This document shows, in pieces, positions 1 to 6,218 of a stretch of DNA of 13,212 nucleotides. Position 1 is the first letter of the stretch. Each line of letters begins with the position of its first letter. The DNA is from CAZBQG01 sp964493945 (GTDB lineage Bacteria; Pseudomonadota; Alphaproteobacteria; Rhodospirillales; UBA2165), in NCBI GenBank assembly GCA_964493945.1, contig CAZBQG010000116.1, forward strand, positions 1-13,212, read 5' to 3'. Both the position numbers and the translations under genes were made by a program. Under the pieces are notes generated by a model. The model was given only the letters and a program-made list of their open reading frames with translations. It was not told where the DNA came from and ran no database searches.

Positions 1-293
1 AAAGCATCATCAAGTGAAATCCTGAATGAATAATTAATGGGTCCTGAGCCTAGCTTTTGCTCATTTGGATCGAACGGTGTTCCAGGGCCCTGGCTTAGCG
101 TCGTCAGTGGCAATGCGAGGATGGAGAAAGCTAAAAAAGGTGGCAGTTCGTGACATGAACAAATGATAGCAAAACCCTGAATCGCGTAGCACAGCAAAAA
201 AGGATGAAGGAAATCTAGCAAACCCAGCCCGGCAATCAGCGTGCCACCCCCGACAACGTCTATCAAGGGCAAGCGGGCTGCGCCCGTCTCCAT
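1..293 (-). CDS. Unrecognised membrane-like protein, partial (runs off left edge)
   Basis: I do not recognise this protein. The minus strand is open from base 347 to the window edge. An ATG at 293-291 lies 8 bases after AAAGG, a good ribosome binding site. About 97 residues are visible. Residues 19-45 are hydrophobic (TLIAGLGLLDFLHPFLL and following), residues 50-66 form a second hydrophobic stretch, and a polar segment beginning QGPGTPFDPNEQ follows, so a protein with at least two membrane segments is possible. It is divergent from the TPR gene. Codon use differs from the neighbouring genes: CTA, TTA, ATA and AGG all appear within 97 codons. That could mean transferred DNA, a decaying gene, or a chance open frame. 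No domain can be assigned, and the 3' end lies outside the window. Confidence 0.33.
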   Translation of the reverse strand, partial: METGAARLPLIDVVGGGTLIAGLGLLDFLHPFLLCYAIQGFAIICSCHELPPFLAFSILALPLTTLSQGPGTPFDPNEQKLGSGPINYSFRISLDDA

Positions 294-643
294 TTGGTCG
301 ACCTTTGACAGCCGCCGCCGGGCGCGGCTTTGAGGTTGTTGGTCGGCTCAGAAGAATGGTCGTGTTTCTGGTCTTTCAAAGAATATTTTTTTTGGCCGGT
401 TTGAAAGAAGGCCATTTTTCTGGCCCGGCCTGATCACGCTAAGCCTCCGGCGGGCGCTTTCTGTCAAGGGTCACCCACAGGGTGATCCCCGGAGGCGGCG
501 CGTAGCGCCCTTTACTGAAAGTGACCGATGGAGGCACCCTCAGTCCAGGACGGACCTACTTTCTTCCCAAGCGCCACCGCTTGAATCGGTAGAGATTAAT
601 TAACCATTGGCCGCCCATAATGCTCTGCAAGGAGAAGGCCCCC
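294..643. other. Divergent intergenic region with many inverted repeats
   Basis: This 350-base spacer separates the minus-strand frame starting at 293 from the TPR gene starting at 644. I see no convincing protein gene in it. It holds several inverted repeats: CTTTCAAA 373-380 with TTTGAAAG 400-407; GGCCA 410-414 with TGGCC 421-425, inside GGCCGG 394-399 with CCGGCC 425-430; the nested set at 443-535 listed separately; and GTCC 543-546 with GGAC 552-555. An eight-base T run (386-393) lies in the first loop. I found no sigma-70 promoter for either flanking gene that I would defend. It may encode a small RNA, a regulatory leader, or an extragenic palindromic repeat. Confidence 0.5.
443..535. 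repeat. Nested inverted-repeat cluster with alternative pairings
   Basis: GCCTCCGG (443-450) pairs perfectly with CCGGAGGC (489-496). Inside lies GGGTCACCC (468-476) against GGGTGATCCC (480-489), with an ACA loop and one bulged base. GGCGC-GTA-GCGCC (497-509) follows directly. Competing pairings exist: GCCTCC (443-448) also matches GGAGGC at 530-535, GGGCGC (452-457) matches GCGCCC (505-510), CTTTC (457-461) matches GAAAG (517-521), and GGTCAC (469-474) matches GTGACC (521-526). The region could be a structured RNA with two folds or an extragenic palindrome. No known RNA family could be assigned with confidence. Confidence 0.5.
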
Positions 644-1315
644 ATGAAAAGATATCTGACTATCTTCCTTCTGGCCGTGCTCACCATTATTGGTCTGCCC
701 CGCCCCCCTGGGCAAAGCTTCGATCTGGACTATCAACGATGCGGGAATGACAGCATCGTTCCCCAAGTCATGATCGAAGCCTGCACCCGGCAAATTCAGT
801 CGGGCCGGCGCAAGGGCGCGGATTTGGCCGTCGATTTTTATAGCCGTGGCCTCGCCTATTCCGATGCAGGCCACCCCGATCGGGCGATCCGGGATTATGA
901 TCAAGCCATCCGTCTGGATGGAAAGCTCGCCCGTGCCTACAATAACCGAGGCTATGAGTTGTATAAAAAAGGCCAACTCGACCTTGCTCTCCGGGATTTT
1001 AATCAGGCCATCCGCCTGGACCCCAGGGATGCAACAGCCCACAGCAACTGGGGTCAGGTCATTTCTATAAAAGGTGATCCCAGTTCCGCATTAATATGGT
1101 TCGATCTGGCCCTCATTTTTGATCCGGAATATTGCGGAGCCCTGGGAAACAGAGGTGTGGCTTATGAAAAACTTGGCCAGCGCAAGGAGGCCCTGAAAGA
1201 TTTCAAAAAGATGAAAGAGCTTTGTGCCCGGGCACCCTGGCTGACCAAAAAATTACGGGAATATGACGCGGTCAGATGGGATCAATCCCTCCGCCGTGAG
1301 CGCAAGCCAGGGTGA
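644..1315 (+). CDS. Small exported tetratricopeptide (TPR) repeat protein
   Basis: This 223-residue protein has a hydrophobic N-terminal segment (KRYLTIFLLAVLTIIGL) that looks like a signal peptide or anchor, so it is probably exported to the periplasm. About four TPR units follow, for example AYNNRGYELYKKGQLDLALR and, further on, AYEKLGQRKEAL; the first two include the typical DYDQAIRLD and DFNQAIRLD helix ends. Two cysteines lie just after the signal (RCGND and EACTRQ), a spacing that would allow a disulfide. I chose the ATG at 644 because AAGGAG at 629-634 lies 9 bases before it; an in-frame ATG at 620 would add eight residues before the signal and lacks such a site. TPRs mediate protein-protein contacts, but the partner cannot be told from sequence. 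It lies 60 bases upstream of miaA on the same strand, with no visible link in function. Confidence 0.85.
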   Translation: MKRYLTIFLLAVLTIIGLPRPPGQSFDLDYQRCGNDSIVPQVMIEACTRQIQSGRRKGADLAVDFYSRGLAYSDAGHPDRAIRDYDQAIRLDGKLARAYNNRGYELYKKGQLDLALRDFNQAIRLDPRDATAHSNWGQVISIKGDPSSALIWFDLALIFDPEYCGALGNRGVAYEKLGQRKEALKDFKKMKELCARAPWLTKKLREYDAVRWDQSLRRERKPG

Positions 1316-1361
1316 GCCCTCTCTTGCTTAAACCAGCCCAGGATTTGCGCGCCGGGGATGG

Positions 1362-1369
1362 TATATAGT
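1362..1369 (+). promoter_or_regulatory. Possible -10 element for a leaderless miaA mRNA
   Basis: TATATAGT occupies 1362-1369. Its TATAGT part ends six bases before the A of ATG 1376, which is where transcription would be expected to begin. There is no Shine-Dalgarno-like sequence between the two. No clear -35 element sits at the right distance, so this remains tentative. Confidence 0.25.
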
Positions 1370-1375
1370 TCCCCC

Positions 1376-2341
1376 ATGACAGCCGACCAAAAGCCCCGGC
1401 CCGTTCTTGTTATCACCGGCCCGACGGCCAGCGGCAAATCTCGACTGGCGCTGGATGCGGCGGAGGAATTCCGGGGTACGGTGATCAATGCCGATTCCAT
1501 GCAGCTCTATGAGGAGCTGGCCATCCTTACCGCCCGGCCCATGCCCAATGAGCAGCGCGGCCTGCCCCACAAGCTTTATGGCGTCTGCAAGGCGTCCGAG
1601 CCCTGTTCGGTGGGCGCCTGGCTGGATATGGCCTGGGAAGAAATCGCCAGTGCCTGGGATGAAGACCGCCTGCCCATGATGGTGGGCGGCACTGGATTGT
1701 ATTTGAAGGCGCTGATGGAGGGCTTAAGCCCCATCCCGGAGGTGCCGCAAGCCATCCGCCAAAATGCAAGAGCACTGCATGCCGAGATCGGCGGGGCCGC
1801 CTTCCATACCCGTCTGGCGGAGCGCGACCCTCTCAGTGGAGAGCGTCTGGAGCCCGGCGACAGCCAACGGCTGATCCGCGCCTGGGAGGTGTTGGAAGCG
1901 ACGGGGCGCAGTTTGCCCGATTGGCAAACGGACGCCCCTCTGGCGCCGCCCCTGGCGGCCCGGTTCGGGGTTATTGTACTTGATCCGCCCCGCCCTGAAT
2001 TGCGCGACGCCATCGACCGCCGGGTGGCCCGCATGGTGGAGGCCGGCGCCCTTGAAGAGGTGGGGGCACTTTTGGCGCTGGGGCTCGATCCCGAATTGCC
2101 GGCCATGAAGGCGCTGGGCGCGGCCCTATTGGGTGAACTTATTCAGGCTGGGGCCGGCGAGGCGGAAACCAACAAGGCCATCATCGCCCTGGTCACGGCT
2201 ACCCGGAGATATGCCAAACGCCAATCCACCTGGAACCGGGGACAGATTATTAACGCTGAGCGTATTTCTGCGCAATATTCGGAAAGCTTATCCAAAAGAA
2301 TCTTTTCGATTATTCGCAATTTGCTGTTGACGATGAAATAA
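1376..2341 (+). CDS. miaA: tRNA dimethylallyltransferase (MiaA)
   Basis: MiaA transfers a dimethylallyl group to N6 of adenine 37 in tRNAs that read codons starting with U, the first step toward ms2i6A, and acts in the cytoplasm. Clear family marks are the P-loop GPTASGKS (residues 15-22), VINADSMQLYEEL, the PHKLYG segment, LPMMVGGTGLYLKALMEGL, and near the C-terminus the TRRYAKRQSTWNRGQ helix that helps grip the tRNA. Many homologues have Phe where this has Asn in TWNRGQ. Length is about 321 residues, near the usual 300-320. The start is uncertain: ATG 1376 fits family N-termini, while an in-frame ATG at 1358 would add six residues. Neither has a good ribosome binding site. TATAGT at 1364-1369 ends just before ATG 1376, which raises the possibility of a leaderless transcript. 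Confidence 0.96.
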   Translation: MTADQKPRPVLVITGPTASGKSRLALDAAEEFRGTVINADSMQLYEELAILTARPMPNEQRGLPHKLYGVCKASEPCSVGAWLDMAWEEIASAWDEDRLPMMVGGTGLYLKALMEGLSPIPEVPQAIRQNARALHAEIGGAAFHTRLAERDPLSGERLEPGDSQRLIRAWEVLEATGRSLPDWQTDAPLAPPLAARFGVIVLDPPRPELRDAIDRRVARMVEAGALEEVGALLALGLDPELPAMKALGAALLGELIQAGAGEAETNKAIIALVTATRRYAKRQSTWNRGQIINAERISAQYSESLSKRIFSIIRNLLLTMK

Positions 2342-2355
2342 TTTTGCATTAGCTT
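2327..2355 (+). promoter_or_regulatory. Weak candidate promoter for the ilvBN(C) genes
   Basis: TTGACG (2327-2332) lies inside the last codons of miaA and is followed after 17 bases by TAGCTT (2350-2355), a poor -10 match. The spacing is ideal and the -35 match is good. It would give ilvB a leader of roughly 160 bases. The call rests on sequence resemblance only. Confidence 0.22.
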
Positions 2356-2410
2356 CCGCCTCCATCGCGTCATGGCATGGCTTGGAACCAGACCCTTCAG
2401 GCCTTGTTCT

Positions 2411-2431
2411 GGCGCGGTTCTTTTCCGTGCC
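2411..2431 (+). promoter_or_regulatory. Hairpin in the leader upstream of ilvB
   Basis: GGCGCGG (2411-2417) pairs with CCGTGCC (2425-2431) with one G-U wobble and a loop of TTCTTTT. It lies about 90 bases before ilvB. No run of T follows, so it is not an intrinsic terminator. Short open frames cross it (from ATG 2372 and ATG 2377), but neither is rich in Ile, Val or Leu codons, so a classical attenuator peptide is not supported. Confidence 0.3.
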
Positions 2432-2519
2432 CCGCCTGGGTGGGCCGGATTTACATATTCAGAAACGGCATCCCCCAACGGGTTAGCTCCCAATGGAGGA
2501 TAATTAAGGAGTGAGGAAC

Positions 2520-4238
2520 ATGGTGGCCCGGCAGTTAACCGGGGCGGAGATTATTATAAAAGCGCTGACCGATCAGGGTGTCGATGTGGTTTTCGGCTTC
2601 CCCGGCGGCGTTACTTTGCCCCTATATGAAAAGCTCTATCAACAGCAGAAGCTGCGCCACATTCTGGTCAGCCATGAACAGGGCGCAATGCATGCCGCCG
2701 AAGGCTATGCCCGCTCCACCGGCAAGCCGGGGGTTGTGATGGTAACCTCGGGGCCAGGGGCGACGAATACGGTAACCGGGTTGGTGGATGCCCTGATGGA
2801 CAGTATCCCTCTGGTCTGCCTGACGGGTCAGGTGACCAGCGAACTGATTGGTAACGATGCCTTCCAGGAAGCCGATACATCAGGCATCACCCGCCAGGCG
2901 ACCAAGCATAATTATCTGGTTCGCCACACAGACGACCTGCCCCGCGTCCTGCACGAAGCCTTCCATGTGGCGACCCATGGAAGGCCGGGTCCGGTTCTGG
3001 TGGATATCCCCAAGGATGTGATCCTGGGCGAAGCACCCTATCTGACCCCCAAGAAGGTGCAGAACAAGACCTATAATCCGCAAACGGTGCCGGATAAGGC
3101 AGGGATCGAGGAAGCCATCAACCTGCTGGCGGTGGCCAAGCGGCCGATCATCTATGCCGGCGGCGGGATCATCAATTCGGGTCCCCGGGCCTCCAAACTG
3201 CTAGGCGATCTGGTTCACCAGACGGGGTATCCCTGCACCCTGACCTTGATGGCCCTTGGCGCCTTGCCGGCATCCGATAAGTGCTATGTCGGCATGCCCG
3301 GCATGCATGGCACCTACGAGGCCAACATGGCCATGCATGATTGCGATGTCATGCTCAACATCGCCGCCCGGTTCGACGACCGGGTGACCGGCCGGCTCGA
3401 TGGGTTCGCCCCCAATGCGCGGAAGATCCACGCAGATATCGATCCGTCCTCCATCAACAAGAATGTGGCCGTGGATGTGCCCATCATCGGCGATGCGGCG
3501 GAGGTTCTGGAAGCTCTGTTTGGGGCATGGAAGGCGAGAAAGGCCAAACCCGACGCAACAGCGCTGAAAAAATGGTGGAAGCAGATCGATGGCTGGCGGG
3601 GGCGGAAATGTCTGGCCTATGAAATGGGCGAGGAGATAATCAAATCCCAATATGCCCTGGAAAGGCTCAATGCCCGCCTCAAGAAGGAAAACGCCTATGT
3701 GACGACCGATGTGGGCCAGCACCAGATGTGGGCGGCACAGTATCTGGGTCAGGAAGCGCCCAACCGCTGGATGACCTCCGGTGGGCTGGGGACCATGGGC
3801 TATGGCGTGCCGGCGGCCATGGGCGTGCAGGTGGCCCATCCGGAGGCCAAAGTGGTCTGCATCACCTCGGAAGGCTCGTTGATGATGAACGTACAGGAAT
3901 TGCTGACCATCAGCCGTAACGGGTTCCCGGTTAAGATCCTCAACCTGAACAACAGCGTGCTGGGCATGATCCGCCAATGGCAAGGACTGTTTTACGGCAA
4001 GCTCTATTCCCACTCCAACCTGGAGCGGGGGCCGGATTTCCTCAAATTGGCCGAGTCATTTGGCCTCACGGGGTTGACCGCGGAGCATCCGGACCAAGTG
4101 GATGATGCGCTGGATGAAATGATGAAGACCGATGGCCCCGTCCTGCTTACCATGCGGGTCGACAAGGACGAAAATGTCTTCCCCATGATTCCGGCAGGCG
4201 CGGCGCACAACGAAATAGACTTTGGCCCTAATGGATAA
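2520..4238 (+). CDS. ilvB: Acetolactate synthase, large catalytic subunit
   Basis: This subunit condenses two pyruvates to 2-acetolactate, or pyruvate with 2-oxobutyrate to acetohydroxybutyrate: the first common step to valine, leucine and isoleucine. It needs thiamine diphosphate, Mg2+ and FAD and works with IlvN just downstream. The three-domain fold is evident: an N-terminal pyrimidine-binding domain with GFPGG (residues 26-30) and catalytic Glu53 in SHEQGA; a central domain (ARFDDRVTGRLDGFAP); and a C-terminal diphosphate-binding domain with DVGQHQMWAAQ, LGTMGYGVPAAMG and LNLNNSVLGMIRQWQ. The diphosphate motif reads SEGS (Glu451) where GDG or GDA is usual; the spacing to the closing Asn-Asn pair is normal. 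At 572 residues the length is typical. ATG 2520 was chosen because AAGGAG (2506-2511) lies 8 bases before it; GTG 2511 would add three residues without a suitable site. Confidence 0.97.
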   Translation: MVARQLTGAEIIIKALTDQGVDVVFGFPGGVTLPLYEKLYQQQKLRHILVSHEQGAMHAAEGYARSTGKPGVVMVTSGPGATNTVTGLVDALMDSIPLVCLTGQVTSELIGNDAFQEADTSGITRQATKHNYLVRHTDDLPRVLHEAFHVATHGRPGPVLVDIPKDVILGEAPYLTPKKVQNKTYNPQTVPDKAGIEEAINLLAVAKRPIIYAGGGIINSGPRASKLLGDLVHQTGYPCTLTLMALGALPASDKCYVGMPGMHGTYEANMAMHDCDVMLNIAARFDDRVTGRLDGFAPNARKIHADIDPSSINKNVAVDVPIIGDAAEVLEALFGAWKARKAKPDATALKKWWKQIDGWRGRKCLAYEMGEEIIKSQYALERLNARLKKENAYVTTDVGQHQMWAAQYLGQEAPNRWMTSGGLGTMGYGVPAAMGVQVAHPEAKVVCITSEGSLMMNVQELLTISRNGFPVKILNLNNSVLGMIRQWQGLFYGKLYSHSNLERGPDFLKLAESFGLTGLTAEHPDQVDDALDEMMKTDGPVLLTMRVDKDENVFPMIPAGAAHNEIDFGPNG

Positions 4239-4263
4239 GGTGGGGTCCCAATGGATAAGGTGG
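4230..4263 (+). repeat. Short tandem duplication at the ilvB-ilvN junction
   Basis: AATGGATAAGGTGG occurs twice, at 4230-4243 and 4250-4263, with a period of 20 bases. The first copy carries the last codons and TAA stop of ilvB; the second carries the ATG start of ilvN. With one copy removed, the ilvN start would overlap the ilvB stop by 8 bases. The AAGGTGGGG that follows the first copy's stop serves as the likely ribosome binding site for ilvN. Confidence 0.8.
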
Positions 4264-4790
4264 ATACAGTGACAGAAGAACAAAAAAACAACGGAGAAGT
4301 CGTCCACACTTTTTCCGTCATCGTCGATAACGAAGCGGGCGTTCTGGCCCGGGTCATCGGTCTGTTTTCGGGCCGGGGATACAATATCGAAAGCCTGACG
4401 GTGGCCGAAATCGATGCCGACGAAAAGCGCTCCAGGATCACCATCGTGACGTCCGGGACGCTTATGACCATCCGCCAGATCCGGGCGCAACTCGACCGTC
4501 TGGTGCCGGTCCACAGCGTCGCTGACCTGACCGAGGACGGGCCGTCGGTGGAGCGTGAACTGGCCTTGATCAAGGTCCAGGGATCGGGCGAGGCACGGGT
4601 CGAAAGTCTGCGCATCGCCGATATCTTCCGCGCCCATGTGGTGGACAGCTCCAATCAGTCCTTCGTTTTTGAGATTGTCGGCAGCACGGAAAAGCTGGAC
4701 GCCTTCATCGAGCTCATGGCACCCTTGGGGCTCATCGATATCGCGCGCACCGGCGTCGTGGCCATCGCGCGTGGCCCGCAAGGGATGTGA
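4251..4790 (+). CDS. ilvN: Acetolactate synthase, small regulatory subunit
   Basis: This is the regulatory partner of IlvB. It raises catalytic activity and confers feedback inhibition, usually by valine. The N-terminal ACT domain runs from about residue 18 to 95 (HTFSVIVDNEAGVLARVIGL, FSGRGYNIESLTV), and a C-terminal domain follows, with VADLTEDGPSVERELALIKV and FVFEIVGSTEKLDAFIELM. At 179 residues it is close to the IlvH/IlvN type of about 160-180. The gap after the ilvB stop is 12 bases, so the two are surely cotranscribed and probably translationally coupled. The first 15 residues before the ACT domain are polar and poorly conserved in type, so an internal GTG start (4260 or 4269) cannot be ruled out. 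The symbol ilvH would be equally valid. Confidence 0.96.
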   Translation: MDKVDTVTEEQKNNGEVVHTFSVIVDNEAGVLARVIGLFSGRGYNIESLTVAEIDADEKRSRITIVTSGTLMTIRQIRAQLDRLVPVHSVADLTEDGPSVERELALIKVQGSGEARVESLRIADIFRAHVVDSSNQSFVFEIVGSTEKLDAFIELMAPLGLIDIARTGVVAIARGPQGM

Positions 4791-4835
4791 ATACTGAACT
4801 TAATTTTTTGGTACTGAGTGTTAGGGGACGGAAAT

Positions 4836-5855
4836 ATGCGCGTTTTCTATGATCGCGACGCAGACGTTAATTTGATCAAATCCAAGAAAGTGGCCATCGT
4901 CGGTTATGGCAGCCAGGGCCACGCCCATGCGCTCAATCTGCGCGACAGCGGGGTCAAGGATATCGCCGTGGCACTGCGCCCGGGTTCGGGCTCCATCGCC
5001 AAGGCCGAAGGCGAAAAGCTGAAAGTCATGACGCCCGCCGAGGCAGCCGCCTGGGCCGATGTGCTGATGATCCTAGCGCCTGATGAATTGCAGGCCGAAT
5101 TGTTTGAAGACCATCTCCGGGATAATCTGAAAGACGGCTCAGCCATCGCTTTTGCTCATGGCCTTGCCATTCATTTCCGCCTGATCGAACCCAGCCCCGA
5201 ACTGAACGTGTTCATGATCGCGCCCAAGGGGCCTGGCCATACGGTGCGTTCCGAATATGTGCGGGGTGCCGGCGTGCCTTGCCTGGTGGCCGTCAATCAG
5301 GATCCCTCTGGCTCGACCATGGATCTGGGCCTGTCTTATGCATCGGCCGTCGGCGCCGGGCGTTCGGGCATCATCGAGACCACCTTTCGCGAGGAATGCG
5401 AGACCGATCTGTTCGGCGAACAAAGCGTGCTTTGCGGTGGCCTCACCTCGCTCATCATGGCCGGATATGAGACTTTGGTGGAGGCCGGCTACGCGCCTGA
5501 AATGGCGTATTTCGAATGTCTCCACGAGGTCAAGCTGATCGTCGATCTTATGTATGAGGGCGGCATTGCAAATATGCGCTATTCCATCTCCAACACGGCC
5601 GAATATGGCGATTATATGAGCGGCCCCCGGGTCATTGATGCGGGCGTGAAGGCGCGCATGAAGGCCGTTCTTGACGACATCCAGTCGGGCAAATTCGTCA
5701 AGGGCTGGATGCTTGAAAACAAGGCGGGCGCGCCGCAGTTCAAGGCCATGCGCCGCCGCGCGGGCGAACATGACGTGGAAAAAGTGGGAAAAAAACTGCG
5801 CGCCATGATGCCCTGGATCGGCCAAAACGCCCTGGTCGACAAGTCCAAAAACTGA
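4836..5855 (+). CDS. ilvC: Ketol-acid reductoisomerase (class I)
   Basis: IlvC converts 2-acetolactate to 2,3-dihydroxyisovalerate, and acetohydroxybutyrate to the isoleucine analogue, by Mg2+-dependent alkyl migration and NADPH reduction. The N-terminal Rossmann domain has GYGSQG (residues 23-28). The cofactor loop RPGSGS (48-53) keeps serines that usually bind the NADP 2'-phosphate, so NADPH use is likely. The C-terminal knotted domain has metal ligands Asp191 and Glu195 (ETDLFGEQ), Glu227 and Glu231 (YFECLHEVK), and a catalytic Ser in RYSISNTAEYGD. The 339-residue length matches the short class I form. ATG 4836 fits the family start (MRVFYDRDADVNLIK), with purine-rich AGGGGACGGA before it; GTG 4818 would add six untypical residues. 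It lies 45 bases after ilvN, probably in the same operon. Confidence 0.97.
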   Translation: MRVFYDRDADVNLIKSKKVAIVGYGSQGHAHALNLRDSGVKDIAVALRPGSGSIAKAEGEKLKVMTPAEAAAWADVLMILAPDELQAELFEDHLRDNLKDGSAIAFAHGLAIHFRLIEPSPELNVFMIAPKGPGHTVRSEYVRGAGVPCLVAVNQDPSGSTMDLGLSYASAVGAGRSGIIETTFREECETDLFGEQSVLCGGLTSLIMAGYETLVEAGYAPEMAYFECLHEVKLIVDLMYEGGIANMRYSISNTAEYGDYMSGPRVIDAGVKARMKAVLDDIQSGKFVKGWMLENKAGAPQFKAMRRRAGEHDVEKVGKKLRAMMPWIGQNALVDKSKN

Positions 5856-5930
5856 GTCCGGCAGGCCCAATTCCCGGCATCCTCCGGTGGCTGAAATGGC
5901 ACCGGAAGCACCGGGCTGGACTTTATTTTT
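5856..5930 (+). terminator. Probable intrinsic terminator after ilvC
   Basis: Stems nest directly after the ilvC stop: GTCC 5856-5859 with GGAC 5918-5921, CCCGG 5873-5877 with CCGGG 5911-5915, and a perfect inner hairpin TCCGGTG 5883-5889 with CACCGGA 5900-5906. The structure is followed at once by TTTATTTTT (5922-5930). The outer arms are interrupted, so the exact fold is uncertain, but stem plus T tract at an operon end is a good terminator signature. Confidence 0.6.
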
Positions 5931-5949
5931 CGAATCTGATTATTAAATC

Positions 5950-5977
5950 TTAACTTTTCAGGGACTTAGAGTATAAT
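5950..5977 (+). promoter_or_regulatory. Promoter candidate for leuA
   Basis: A perfect TATAAT lies at 5972-5977. TTAACT (5950-5955), a partial -35 match, precedes it by 16 bases in an AT-rich stretch that stands out from the GC-rich surroundings. A second TATAAT sits at 5992-5997, exactly 20 bases further, but without a clear -35. The position between the ilvC terminator and leuA supports leuA having its own promoter with a leader of over 200 bases. Confidence 0.5.
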
Positions 5978-5997
5978 CGAGCCCGATTTGTTATAAT

Positions 5998-6218
5998 TAA
6001 GTGTTTTGAGTGGACGGCAATGGAAATTCAACCGCGAGGAAATTGGCGGATGGCCCGGGGTGGCCGCCTGACCGGCAAGTCCCGGCGGTTTTGGGTGCCC
6101 GTTGGCCATGACCGGGAGTTGCGACTTAGGCGCCCCTGAACGCGCCTCTTGATTGAGGATGCGCTCAGGGGAATTAATGCCCTAAGTCTTTGTAATTCCA
6201 GTTGAAAGGTCCAAAATA
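5998..6218 (+). promoter_or_regulatory. Structured leader of leuA with a candidate small ORF
   Basis: This gene-free stretch of about 220 bases lies between the promoter-like region and leuA. GGCGG (6045-6049) can pair with CCGCC (6064-6068), and the same CCGCC can instead pair with GGCGG (6084-6088), followed by TTTT (6089-6092). The two hairpins exclude each other, as in an attenuator. A 39-codon frame runs from ATG 6020 to TGA 6137-6139 through both. It has no strong ribosome binding site and no Leu-rich run, being rich in Arg and Gly instead, so a classical leucine attenuator peptide is not shown. A strong hairpin listed separately follows at 6133-6171. The leuA ribosome binding site GAAAGG (6204-6209) closes the leader. 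Confidence 0.4.
6133..6171 (+). promoter_or_regulatory. Strong hairpin upstream of leuA
   Basis: CCCCTGA (6133-6139) pairs perfectly with TCAGGGG (6165-6171). Inner pairing continues with GCG against CGC and CCTC against GAGG around the loop TTGATT. The 5' arm contains the TGA of the 39-codon upstream frame. No T run follows, so it is not an intrinsic terminator; an RNA-level control element or a protein site is possible. It ends about 47 bases before the leuA start. Confidence 0.5.

Noticed and set aside
431..530. Resemblance to a c-di-GMP-I (GEMM) riboswitch: AAGCCTCCGG at 441-450 and ACCGATGG at 524-531 echo conserved strings of that class.
   Set aside because: The upstream conserved AGGGCAAACC part, the GNRA hairpin and the CCTAA tetraloop receptor are absent, and the spacing does not fit, so two short matches are not enough. 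A covariance-model search (Rfam RF01051) would settle it.
596..1042. Minus-strand frame of 148 codons opposite the TPR gene.
   Set aside because: It mirrors the repetitive TPR codons, has no family resemblance, and the plus-strand protein has clear TPR motifs and a ribosome binding site.
2372..2510. Leader peptide for ilvB (frames from ATG 2372 or 2377).
   Set aside because: Neither has runs of Ile, Val or Leu codons and neither is followed by a terminator hairpin with T tract. Trp and Pro content looks accidental.
3201..4013. Long minus-strand frame (270 codons) opposite ilvB.
   Set aside because: It is a His/Gly/Pro-rich shadow of a well-conserved gene, as expected in GC-rich DNA. The same applies to the long antisense frames opposite leuA, mreB and mrdA.
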